From Pedobacter zeaxanthinifaciens (GTDB lineage Bacteria; Bacteroidota; Bacteroidia; Sphingobacteriales; Sphingobacteriaceae), in contig NZ_QMHP01000009.1 of the NCBI RefSeq assembly GCF_003313335.1, forward strand, positions 1 to 64,000: DNA of 64,000 nt, written 5' to 3'. Below, in pieces: positions 55,525-63,457 of the stretch. Under the pieces are notes generated by a model. The model ran no database searches. It was not told the DNA's origin and was given only the letters and a program-made list of their open reading frames with translations. The translations under genes and the position numbers were made by a program. Within the stretch, counting starts at the first letter, position 1, and each line of letters opens with the position of its first letter.

Positions 55525-56268
55525 TTAAATTTCAAATCTTTCTCTTAAACTTTCGCTGTTTGATCTGCTGGAGGTTACTTTCGCTCCATTACTCATTACA
55601 AATATCAACGCTCCGTTAAATCCCCTTCTAATTTCTGTAATATGGTTGGTGTTAATGATATCGCTCCTATGGATACGGAGGAAATCTTCGGGAAGCTTCT
55701 CCTCTAAATTCGAGAGGGTGTAATCCGTTAAGTGTTTTTTGCCATCCGCAGTGTGCAGAAACACATACTTATCCTCTGCTTGCGCATGAATGATATCTTC
55801 TAGCTTTATCAATAAAATTCTGTCACCTAGTTTTACCGTAAGCGTTTTTAAATTGGTTTTTCCTTTAATTTTCTGAAGTAAATCTTCTATCGCGATAGCT
55901 GGTTTAGCTAAATTGCTTTGTTTTAATTTAAGGATGGTTTTGTCTAACCGTTCTAACTCAATAGGTTTTAGCAAATAATCAATAGAACCTTCCTCAAAAG
56001 CCTTAATTGCATATTGATCGTATGCAGTAGTAAAAACTATTTTAGGTAGATTTTCTTTTAGTTTGGCCAACATTTCGAACCCATTAAGCACTGGCATCTC
56101 AATATCTAAAAATATCAAATCGGGCCGTAAAGATTCAATAAGCTGTAGGCCCAGCTGTCCATTTTCGGCTTCTCCGATAATTTCAATTTCACTATAGTTA
56201 TTTAGTAAACGCTTGAGGCGTTGGCGTGCTAACTGTTCGTCTTCAATAATAATGGTTTTCCAGGTCAT
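55525..56268 (-). CDS. LytTR-type response regulator
   Basis: The 247-residue protein has a receiver domain (EDEQLARQRLKRLL, phosphorylation Asp in PDLIFLDIEMPVLNG, Lys in LLKPI). A LytTR DNA-binding domain follows (about 140-245) with LVKLGDRILLIKLEDIIHAQAEDKYVFLH in the family style and FLRIHRSDIINTNHI. It overlaps the kinase gene by 4 bases, so the two form one operon and one signalling pair. Confidence 0.95.
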   Translation of the reverse strand: MTWKTIIIEDEQLARQRLKRLLNNYSEIEIIGEAENGQLGLQLIESLRPDLIFLDIEMPVLNGFEMLAKLKENLPKIVFTTAYDQYAIKAFEEGSIDYLLKPIELERLDKTILKLKQSNLAKPAIAIEDLLQKIKGKTNLKTLTVKLGDRILLIKLEDIIHAQAEDKYVFLHTADGKKHLTDYTLSNLEEKLPEDFLRIHRSDIINTNHITEIRRGFNGALIFVMSNGAKVTSSRSNSESLRERFEI

Positions 56269-57332
56269 GCGCTTAAAGGAATGGTTATTTTAATTTGTTT
56301 AATAGGTTCGTTGCTCATTTCAATTTCGTGGCTGTTAGGATAAAGCAGCGTTAGCTTATCAAAAGTGCTTTGCAGTCCGTAACCTGCAATTAATTCCGTT
56401 GGAAAAGGCGATCCATTATCTCTCACAAAAATATGTGCTTGATTATCTTCTTTGATTACCTTAACCGCTAGAAGTCCATTTTCTGCGGTATCTTTTAAGC
56501 CGTGCTTTAACGCATTTTCAACAAGCGGTTGTAGTAAAAAGCGTGGAAATTGCATGTGTGACAGTGTATTGTCGGTGTCGATATCAAAATTGATCCTATC
56601 TCCAAAACGTACTTTCTCAATAGCGAGATAAGTGTTTAGGATATCAATTTCTTCTTGTAAACTGCAAAAATTTTCATGTTGCGAGTTGATGCTGTATCTG
56701 AAAAGTTTGGAAAGTTTAATCGTCATATCCTCCGCCTTATCTGGGTCTTCGTGAATGAGACTGGTGATGGCGTTTAAGGCATTGTACAAAAAATGTGGGT
56801 TAATTTTCGACTGAAGTGCCTGCAATTCGGCCTCGGTTTTTAACTGATTGATTTTAATTAAATCGGCTTCTTTGGCTTTCAGCGCATTTTCCGCATTGCG
56901 TTTTTGTAAATGGTAAAGCAGCATAATGGTGCCCACAATTAGCACAATTACTGAAATCGAACGATAATCCTGTAGGTGATTAAATGCTTCGTATTTGATA
57001 TTGTAAAAAAGCGAAATGATGAAGTAGCTAATTTCTATTCCTACGATCATTCCCAAGATATTACACAGATAGTACAACAATATCAACTGCCAAAAATTAC
57101 GTGTAAGTCTACTGCTATAACATTGAAAGATTGAAAATATATTGGATATACCCAAGCTGATAAAAATGCTAAACAGTATATTGAAAAATACTTGTCGGGC
57201 AGCGATGCCTTTACCGTTTAGCCCTGCAATAAGCAAACTTAAACTAACCCCCACCAAAACACCTACGCCAATATATTTGATGTTTTGTCGAACAATTCGA
57301 TGTCGGAGGATTTTCTTTAAAGTAAGTGCCAT
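56265..57332 (-). CDS. LytS-type sensor histidine kinase
   Basis: The 355-residue membrane kinase has four predicted helices in the first 150 residues, a short coiled coil (ENALKAKEADLIKINQLKTEAELQ), the phosphoacceptor histidine in KINPHFLYNALNAITSLI and a degenerate ATPase part ending in NALKHGLKDTAENG and DNGSPFPTELIAGYGLQSTFDKL. It belongs to the His_kinase (PF06580) group. Signal unknown. It controls the adjacent LytTR regulator. Confidence 0.93.
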   Translation of the reverse strand: MALTLKKILRHRIVRQNIKYIGVGVLVGVSLSLLIAGLNGKGIAARQVFFNILFSIFISLGISNIFSIFQCYSSRLTRNFWQLILLYYLCNILGMIVGIEISYFIISLFYNIKYEAFNHLQDYRSISVIVLIVGTIMLLYHLQKRNAENALKAKEADLIKINQLKTEAELQALQSKINPHFLYNALNAITSLIHEDPDKAEDMTIKLSKLFRYSINSQHENFCSLQEEIDILNTYLAIEKVRFGDRINFDIDTDNTLSHMQFPRFLLQPLVENALKHGLKDTAENGLLAVKVIKEDNQAHIFVRDNGSPFPTELIAGYGLQSTFDKLTLLYPNSHEIEMSNEPIKQIKITIPLSA

Positions 57333-57507
57333 TTCAATGCAAGTAAAAATACAATATCAAAACAATAAGTAGTAGTAGATTTGTTGTAAAGATGTGAATT
57401 GTAATTGCATTAAAGTTGGTTTAAAGGATGGTTAGCATATTTCGAAACCTTAACTGTGTTTTTAAAGCGATGAGTGGTGATAGCGAAATAATTAACTTAG
57501 CGACATA

Positions 57508-58017
57508 ATGAAGAAACAGCCCAAATTTTATTTGCCGTTAGAACAAGATGCTATTAAAGTCCCACGTTTTGAAGAAAGCGCTGGTTTTTACACTACTAAG
57601 CAACGCAGTAAAACCATGGCTAAAATTAAGGGGAGCAACAGTAAGCCCGAGCTTTTGCTGAGAAAAGCGCTGTGGAAAGAAAACATTCGCTTCCGTATAC
57701 ATCGTAACGATTTGGTAGGAAAGCCTGATTTGGTGATTGACAAGTATCATTTAGCTATTTTTATTGACGGAGATTTTTGGCATGGCTATCAATGGAAAGA
57801 GCGCAAACCTAAAAGTAATCAGCAGTTTTGGATTCCTAAAATTGAACGCAACATGCAGCGAGATGAGTTTGTGAACAAGAGTCTGCAAGCAATGGGCTAC
57901 GTAGTGATGCGATTTTGGGAACATGATATTAAGGGAAATCTGGCAGCCTGCGTCAATCAAATCCAATTGTATATTGAAGCTGCAAAACAACAACGCATTC
58001 CCGAGAATTACGAATAG
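57508..58017 (+). CDS. vsr: Very short patch repair endonuclease
   Basis: The 169-residue protein nicks DNA at T:G mismatches that arise by deamination of methylated cytosine. It has AKIKGSNSKPELLLRKALWKENIRFRIHRNDLVGKPDLVIDKYHLAIFIDGDFWHG, the family core with the active-site Asp in GKPDLV and the Trp/His that follow, and QRDEFVNKSLQAMGYVVMRFWEHDIK. Vsr genes usually neighbour a cytosine methyltransferase gene; none is seen within the window. An N-terminal extension of about 35 residues is not conserved. Confidence 0.93.
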   Translation: MKKQPKFYLPLEQDAIKVPRFEESAGFYTTKQRSKTMAKIKGSNSKPELLLRKALWKENIRFRIHRNDLVGKPDLVIDKYHLAIFIDGDFWHGYQWKERKPKSNQQFWIPKIERNMQRDEFVNKSLQAMGYVVMRFWEHDIKGNLAACVNQIQLYIEAAKQQRIPENYE

Positions 58018-58195
58018 AAAAGGGAATAATAACCAAAGGTCAATCACCAATAATCAATCACCAATAATCAATTAACAATTAACAATTACCAATTACCAAT
58101 TACCAATAATCAATAACCAATCACCAAAAAACTAAACAACTAAACAACGAAAAAACCAACCAACCAACTAAACAACTAACTAACCTAAAAATTAT
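58018..58195. repeat. Low-complexity seven-base tracts
   Basis: After the vsr stop the gap reads ACCAATAATCAATC, then AATTAACAATTACC, then CCAAACAACTAAACAACC-type units drifting from one to the next. It is the same style of tract found at 19013, 21228 and 61040. It ends just before the Rrf2 -7 box. Confidence 0.7.
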
Positions 58196-58203
58196 TACCT
58201 TTG
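58196..58203 (+). promoter_or_regulatory. -7 promoter box of the Rrf2-type gene
   Basis: TACCTTTG matches TAnnTTTG and ends 5 bases before the ATG at 58209. Confidence 0.65.
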
Positions 58204-58208
58204 CAGTC

Positions 58209-58646
58209 ATGCTTTCTAAAAAGACCAAATATGCCATTAAGGCGCTAGTAGCGCTGGGCAAAAACATTGACTTGCCGCCAATGCAAATCTCGAAGATTGC
58301 AGAGGAGGAGCGTATTCCAAAAAAGTTTTTAGAGCAAATTCTTTTAGATTTAAGAAATGCTGGATTTTTGTATAGTAAAAAAGGTGCCGGAGGCGGTTAT
58401 AGCCTTAACAAAAAACCAGAAGAAATTTTCTTAGTTCAAATTTTACGCCTTACTGATGGTCCCGTAGCTATGCTGCCTTGCGCAAGCTTAAATTTTTATC
58501 ACAAGTGTGATGAATGTACTGACGAGGTGACCTGCGGCATCAGAAGTGCTTTCATCGATGTGAGGGATGCTACCCTTAAAATCTTAGGCGAAACTAGCAT
58601 TGCAGATGTAATTGCTAGGGAAGACAAATTAAAGCTAGATTTGTAA
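58209..58646 (+). CDS. Rrf2-family transcriptional regulator
   Basis: The 145-residue protein starts MLSKKTKYAIKALVALGKN with the winged helix (ISKIAEEERIPKKFLEQILLDLRNAGFLYSKKGAGGGYSL). It then has CASLNFYHKCDECTDEVTCGIRSAF, a cysteine cluster that could bind an iron-sulfur cluster, as in IscR, or sense cysteine pathway intermediates, as in CymR. It stands at the head of the sulfate assimilation operon and probably controls it. A 270-base gap separates it from the sulfite reductase gene. Confidence 0.92.
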   Translation: MLSKKTKYAIKALVALGKNIDLPPMQISKIAEEERIPKKFLEQILLDLRNAGFLYSKKGAGGGYSLNKKPEEIFLVQILRLTDGPVAMLPCASLNFYHKCDECTDEVTCGIRSAFIDVRDATLKILGETSIADVIAREDKLKLDL

Positions 58647-58916
58647 TTTCAACAAATTACTGTATATCAGTAGGATAACAAACGTCAAACTGTTGTTGTC
58701 AAAAAATCTTTAAAAATAATTACTACTATTCCTATATACTTTATATATTTGACGGATGAAGTTGATATTTAAGTACTGTCTGATGCCACAATCAACCATG
58801 AACCACTGTTGCAAAACGAGGTAGAAGAAGTACGTATATCATTTTTATAAAGAAATTGAACATAGATGCTTCTCCAAAAAGAGAGGCATTTTTTGAATAA
58901 AGCACAACCAGCATCC

Positions 58917-61010
58917 ATGCAAAGTTTTAGAACAGAACTCGAAAATCCAATTGTAGAACAAGATATTATCGACTTAGAGCGTAAGATAAAAGCCTTTCGA
59001 GAGGGAACAATCCACGAAGAAAAATTTAGGAGCTTACGTTTGGCGAGAGGGGTATATGGCCAACGTCAGCCGGGAGTGCAAATGGTGCGTATCAAATTGC
59101 CTTTTGGTAAAATTACCTTTAAACAATTGTTGCGTATCGCCGATGTAGCCGATGAATACGGCAGTGGTAATTTGCATTTAACTACCCGTCAGGATATTCA
59201 AATCCACTATGTGAGTTTGGATAGAACTCCAGAATTGTGGGCTGAATTGGAGCGAGATGATATTACGTTACGAGAAGCATGTGGTAATACTGTTCGCAAT
59301 GTGACTTCGTCGCCAAATGCTGGCATTGATCCCGAGGAACCATTTGACGTTTCTCCTTATGCCCATGCAGTTTTCGCTTATTTTTTGCGTAATCCTATCT
59401 GTCAGGAAATGGGTCGTAAAATTAAAATTTCTTTCTCTTCGAGTGATAAAGATACGGCCTATAGCTATATCCATGATTTGGGTTTTATTCCAAAATTAAA
59501 TGAAAAAGGAGAAAGAGGCTTTAAGGTGATGTTTGCCGGAGGGTTAGGAGCGCAACCATTTTTAGCCAATGCGGTACAGAAATTTTTGCCTGAAGATCAG
59601 CTTATTCCATATACGGAAGCGGTGCTTAGAGTTTTTGATCGATATGGCGAAAGAAACAACCGCAATAAAGCCCGCTTAAAATATTTGGTGCAGAAACTTG
59701 GGTTGGATGAAGTAATCCGATTAGTAGAAGCGGAAAAAATCGCTAATAAAGTAAAAAGTTTCAAAGTAGATATCACAGCAGTGCCGCAACCAGTAGCTCC
59801 GGTTGAGCAGGCTTTTGAAACTGTAACCATCGCTGATGAAAATCACTATCAGCTTTGGTTGGCAACCAATGTAGTTCCTCAAAAGCAGAAAGGCTTTTAT
59901 GCGGTTTATGTAAAAGTTACGGTAGGTGATATCAAAACTGATTTAGCGAGAGCATTTGTTGCTGCGGTTAGGCCGTTTATTGCAGATGAAATTAGAATTA
60001 CGCAAAATCAAGGTTTGCTGCTCAAGTTTGTACGTAAAGAGGCATTGCCATCATTATATGTTGCGCTTAATAACTTAGGTTTTGCTAAGGCAGGTTTTGG
60101 AAGTTTAGCTGATATTACCACTTGCCCAGGAACTGATACCTGCAATTTGGGCATTTCCAACAGCATGACCTTGGCTGAAGTTTTAGAGGAAGTGGTTTAC
60201 CATGATTTTCCAGAGTTTGTGTACCATAAAAACCTCAACATTAAAATTAGTGGCTGCATGAACTCTTGTGGTCAACATGGCTTGGCCGAAATTGGCTTCC
60301 ACGGAAGTTCTGTTAAAGCGGATGGCAAAGTAGTACCAGCAGTGCAAGTAATGTTAGGTGGTGGTACTGTTGGCAACGGCGAAGGCCGAGTGGCGGAGCG
60401 AGTAATCAAAGTTCCGTCTAAACGTGCTACCGGCGTTTTGCATTATTTGCTTAATGACTTTAAGGCCAACGGAAATGCCGAGGAAAACTTTCATCAATAT
60501 TATGATAGGCAAGGCAAGGACCACTTTTATCAGCTATTGAAGCCATTGGCAGATTTAAGCAACTTACAGGCTGAGGAATTTGTGGATTGGGGACATGAAG
60601 AAACCTTTGCAACGGCAATTGGTGTAGGCGAATGTGCTGGTGTGGTGATTGATTTGGTGGCTACTTTATTGCTTGAAGCCGATGAGAAATTCGGTTGGGC
60701 TAAAGCTTCACTTCATCATGGCGCTTACGCTGATGCAATTTATCACACTTATGCAGCGATGGTAAGTGCGGCGAAATCACTACTGTTGGATAAAGGCGTA
60801 AACGCAAGTACACAGGCCGGTGTAATCAAGGAATTTGACAACCAATACGTGGAAAGTGGCGAATTTAATTTAGGGCAAAGTTTTGCAGATTTAGTTTTTC
60901 AAATTAATAAAAACGAACCATCAGCAGAATTTGCTAACGCTTATTACACACAGGCCGAAGCGTTTTTAAATGAAATAAAAGCAAAGCGAGCTGTTGAGTT
61001 GGCTAACTAG
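58917..61010 (+). CDS. Sulfite/nitrite reductase fused to a C-terminal HEPN domain
   Basis: The product reduces sulfite to sulfide (or nitrite to ammonia) with siroheme and a 4Fe-4S cluster. From the ATG at 58917 it has 697 residues. The N-terminal half has GNLHLTTRQDIQIHYV and CGNTVRNVTSSPNAG. The cluster cysteines are in TCPGTDTCNLG (about 402 and 408) and SGCMNSCGQHG (about 447 and 451). Residues about 575-695 form an all-helical HEPN-like domain (HGAYADAIYHTYAAMVSAAKSLLL), an unusual partner. The frame is open back to 58866; the start at MQSFRTELENP is chosen because the conserved part begins there. Siroheme genes follow, so sulfite is the likelier substrate. Confidence 0.93.
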   Translation: MQSFRTELENPIVEQDIIDLERKIKAFREGTIHEEKFRSLRLARGVYGQRQPGVQMVRIKLPFGKITFKQLLRIADVADEYGSGNLHLTTRQDIQIHYVSLDRTPELWAELERDDITLREACGNTVRNVTSSPNAGIDPEEPFDVSPYAHAVFAYFLRNPICQEMGRKIKISFSSSDKDTAYSYIHDLGFIPKLNEKGERGFKVMFAGGLGAQPFLANAVQKFLPEDQLIPYTEAVLRVFDRYGERNNRNKARLKYLVQKLGLDEVIRLVEAEKIANKVKSFKVDITAVPQPVAPVEQAFETVTIADENHYQLWLATNVVPQKQKGFYAVYVKVTVGDIKTDLARAFVAAVRPFIADEIRITQNQGLLLKFVRKEALPSLYVALNNLGFAKAGFGSLADITTCPGTDTCNLGISNSMTLAEVLEEVVYHDFPEFVYHKNLNIKISGCMNSCGQHGLAEIGFHGSSVKADGKVVPAVQVMLGGGTVGNGEGRVAERVIKVPSKRATGVLHYLLNDFKANGNAEENFHQYYDRQGKDHFYQLLKPLADLSNLQAEEFVDWGHEETFATAIGVGECAGVVIDLVATLLLEADEKFGWAKASLHHGAYADAIYHTYAAMVSAAKSLLLDKGVNASTQAGVIKEFDNQYVESGEFNLGQSFADLVFQINKNEPSAEFANAYYTQAEAFLNEIKAKRAVELAN

Positions 61011-61039
61011 ATGATATAATAATTGGAATGGACGATGAC

Positions 61040-61190
61040 TAATAATATAATGACGAAATAGTGAAATGATAAAGTGATAAAGTGAGTTGCAATTAGTTGA
61101 ACAGTGCAATTTATTCATTCACTCATTTATTCATTCAATCATTCACTCATTCACTCACTTAGTCATTTATTCATTCAAAATTTTAACAAA
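61040..61190. repeat. Low-complexity seven-base tracts before cobA
   Basis: AATAATATAATGACG and ATAGTGAAATGATAAAGTG tracts are followed by repeated TTCATTCACTCATTTATTCA units up to about 61180. Read as protein in the cobA frame this gives a meaningless HSLIHSLSHLF extension, which shows the upstream part of the frame is not coding. Confidence 0.7.
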
Positions 61191-61958
61191 ATGAACAAAC
61201 ATATAGCACCAAAAATAACTTTGTTAGGCGCAGGTCCAGGTGATCCAGAACTGTTAACATTGAAAGGTGTAAAAGCTTTACAAACTGCAGATGTGGTATT
61301 GTACGATGCTTTAACTAATGAGGCCTTGTTGGCACATGCTCCTGAAGCTGCCATCAAAGTTTACGTAGGTAAGCGTTCTGGAGAGCATTCGCATTCGCAG
61401 GGGGCAATTAACCAGCTCATGATGGATTATGCTTTGAATTATGGCCACGTGGTACGCCTAAAAGGAGGTGACCCATTTGTGTTTGGTAGGGGATATGAAG
61501 AACTGGACTTTGCTGCCTCTTACGCTGTTCCTGTAACTGTTATTCCCGGTATTTCAAGTTCCATAGGTGTACCTGCTTTACAGCAAATCCCGGTTACGCA
61601 CCGCGGTTTGAGCGAAAGTTTTTGGGTAATTACGGGTACTACAACCAACGGACAAATTTCCGACGATATTTATCAGGCAGCAAATTCTAATGCTACGGTA
61701 GTCATTTTAATGGGCTTGAAGAAATTAGCACAAATTGTAAGCGTTTTTAAAGCCGCTGGCAAAGCACAATTACCAGCTGCGGTAGTGCAAAATGGTTCTA
61801 CTGAAAATGAAAAGCTAGTGGTTGCTACAGTTGAACAGTTGCAGGCTAAGGTAGAGGAAGCGCAAATTGAAGCGCCAGCATTGCTCATATTTGGTGAAGT
61901 AGTTTCCTTACATCCATCATTTAAAAATATCATTAAGCAATATGCCGCTATCTCCTAA
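61191..61958 (+). CDS. cobA: Uroporphyrinogen-III C-methyltransferase
   Basis: The 255-residue enzyme adds two methyl groups to uroporphyrinogen III to make precorrin-2, a siroheme precursor. It has ITLLGAGPGDPELLTLKGVKALQTADVVLYDAL at the start, VRLKGGDPFVFGRGYEEL and TVIPGISSSIGVPALQQIPVTHRG, all standard. Starting at the ATG at 61191 avoids 29 codons of low-complexity tract. It overlaps the next gene by 17 bases, consistent with translational coupling. Confidence 0.95.
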   Translation: MNKHIAPKITLLGAGPGDPELLTLKGVKALQTADVVLYDALTNEALLAHAPEAAIKVYVGKRSGEHSHSQGAINQLMMDYALNYGHVVRLKGGDPFVFGRGYEELDFAASYAVPVTVIPGISSSIGVPALQQIPVTHRGLSESFWVITGTTTNGQISDDIYQAANSNATVVILMGLKKLAQIVSVFKAAGKAQLPAAVVQNGSTENEKLVVATVEQLQAKVEEAQIEAPALLIFGEVVSLHPSFKNIIKQYAAIS

Positions 61959-63453
61959 AAGCAATAACACAGTGGATTTATTGCCAAACGACAGCCATGG
62001 CAACCAGCTTTTTCCGGCTTTTATTAAGCTGAATGAGCTGCGTACACTTTTGGTTGGTGCTGGCAAGGTGGGTTTAGAAAAAATTACCGCCATTGTGAAC
62101 AATTGTAATGGGGCGCAGGTAACTGTAGTTGCTAAAGACGTACATCCCGATTTTTATGAGCTGGCAAAAGTAAACGAAGGCATAACGATAAAGCAAAAAG
62201 ACTTCTCTGCGGATGATTTGGAAGAGATTGATATTGTGTTTGCTGCCACAAACGATAACCTTTTTAACGCACAGTTGAAAGATTTGGCCCATACCAAAGG
62301 CTTGTTAATTAATGTTGCTGATAAGCCAGATCTGTGTGATTTTTATTTGGGGGCGGTGGTGCAAAAAGGAGATTTAAAAATTGCAATTTCTACCAATGGT
62401 AAGTCGCCAACTATAGCAAAGCGCTTAAAGGAAATTTTAAACGAAGGTATTCCTAACGAGCTTGACCAAACTTTGCAAAACATGAGTGCTTTGAGACAAA
62501 ATTTAAATGGAGATTTTGCATCAAAGGTTAAAAAACTCAATAAAGTAACAGAGCGCTTGGTAAATCCTCAAAAGAGCTTTGCCGAACGTAATATCAAATG
62601 GCTTATTTGGCTGGTGGCGGTGGCTTTTATTGCTGCGGTTGGTATCACTTTGTGGGAAACGGAGCCAGAGTTTCAATCGTTTTTAACGCATATTGATCCT
62701 TTGTTTTACTGGTTTTTAGGCGCAGGTTTTGTGTTCGCAATGATTGATGGTGCCATTGGGATGTCGTATGGCGTAACCTCCGCATCTTTTTCGTTGGCCA
62801 TGGGTTTGCCGCCTGCATCTGCAAGTATGGCCATCCATATTTCCGAAGTGATGAGCAACGGCATTGCAGGCTGGATGCACTACAAAATGGGAAATGTAAA
62901 CTGGAAGTTGTTCAAGATACTGATTATTCCAGCTATCGTAGGAGCAGTATTAGGTGCTTATATTCTTTCTTCGTTGGAACATTACAGCGCTTACGTGAAG
63001 CCAATTGTAGGTGTTTATACTTTGTTTTTGGGTGCAGTGATTTTGATGAAGGCCTTTAACCTAAAAAGAAAAAAGAACAACGAGAAAATTAAAGAAATTG
63101 GTCCTTTAGGATTTATTGGTGGTTTTATTGATGCTGCTTTCGGTGGAGGTTGGGGCTCTATTGTACTTTCAAGTTTGATTGCCGGCGGCAGACATCCTTT
63201 ATTTTCATTGGGTACAGTAAAAATTAGTCGTTTTTTTATTGCCACTTTAAGCTCCTTGACGTTTTTTACCATGCTTGGTGGCAAATATTGGGAGGCCGTT
63301 TTAGGATTAATCATCGGAAGCGCTTTAGCTGCGCCTATAGCTGCTAAGGTTTCCAATAAAATATCGGCCAAAACAATTATGGTGGCTGTAGGCATTATTG
63401 TAATGCTGGTAAGTTTACGTAGTGTAACCTTATTTATTTTAAAGTTGATTTAG
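61942..63453 (+). CDS. Precorrin-2 dehydrogenase fused to a TauE/SafE transporter
   Basis: The 503-residue protein joins two parts. Residues 1-210 form the NAD-binding precorrin-2 dehydrogenase/ferrochelatase-like part of siroheme synthase (LRTLLVGAGKVGLEKI, DIVFAATNDNLFNAQL, VVQKGDLKIAISTNGKSPTIAKRLKEIL). Residues 215-503 form a TSUP (TauE/SafE, sulfite exporter) membrane domain with about eight to nine helices, including IDGAIGMSYGVTSASFSLAMGLPPASASMAIHISE and GFIGGFIDAAFGGGWGSIVLSSLI. The fusion ties cofactor synthesis to sulfur anion transport. The direction and ion are inferred from the family. It overlaps cobA by 17 bases and precedes cysH by 4 bases. Confidence 0.93.
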   Translation: MPLSPKSNNTVDLLPNDSHGNQLFPAFIKLNELRTLLVGAGKVGLEKITAIVNNCNGAQVTVVAKDVHPDFYELAKVNEGITIKQKDFSADDLEEIDIVFAATNDNLFNAQLKDLAHTKGLLINVADKPDLCDFYLGAVVQKGDLKIAISTNGKSPTIAKRLKEILNEGIPNELDQTLQNMSALRQNLNGDFASKVKKLNKVTERLVNPQKSFAERNIKWLIWLVAVAFIAAVGITLWETEPEFQSFLTHIDPLFYWFLGAGFVFAMIDGAIGMSYGVTSASFSLAMGLPPASASMAIHISEVMSNGIAGWMHYKMGNVNWKLFKILIIPAIVGAVLGAYILSSLEHYSAYVKPIVGVYTLFLGAVILMKAFNLKRKKNNEKIKEIGPLGFIGGFIDAAFGGGWGSIVLSSLIAGGRHPLFSLGTVKISRFFIATLSSLTFFTMLGGKYWEAVLGLIIGSALAAPIAAKVSNKISAKTIMVAVGIIVMLVSLRSVTLFILKLI

Positions 63454-63457
63454 GAAG

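Noticed and set aside
61104..61190. N-terminal extension of cobA
   Set aside because: The added residues are the translation of a low-complexity seven-base tract, while the conserved enzyme begins at the ATG at 61191.
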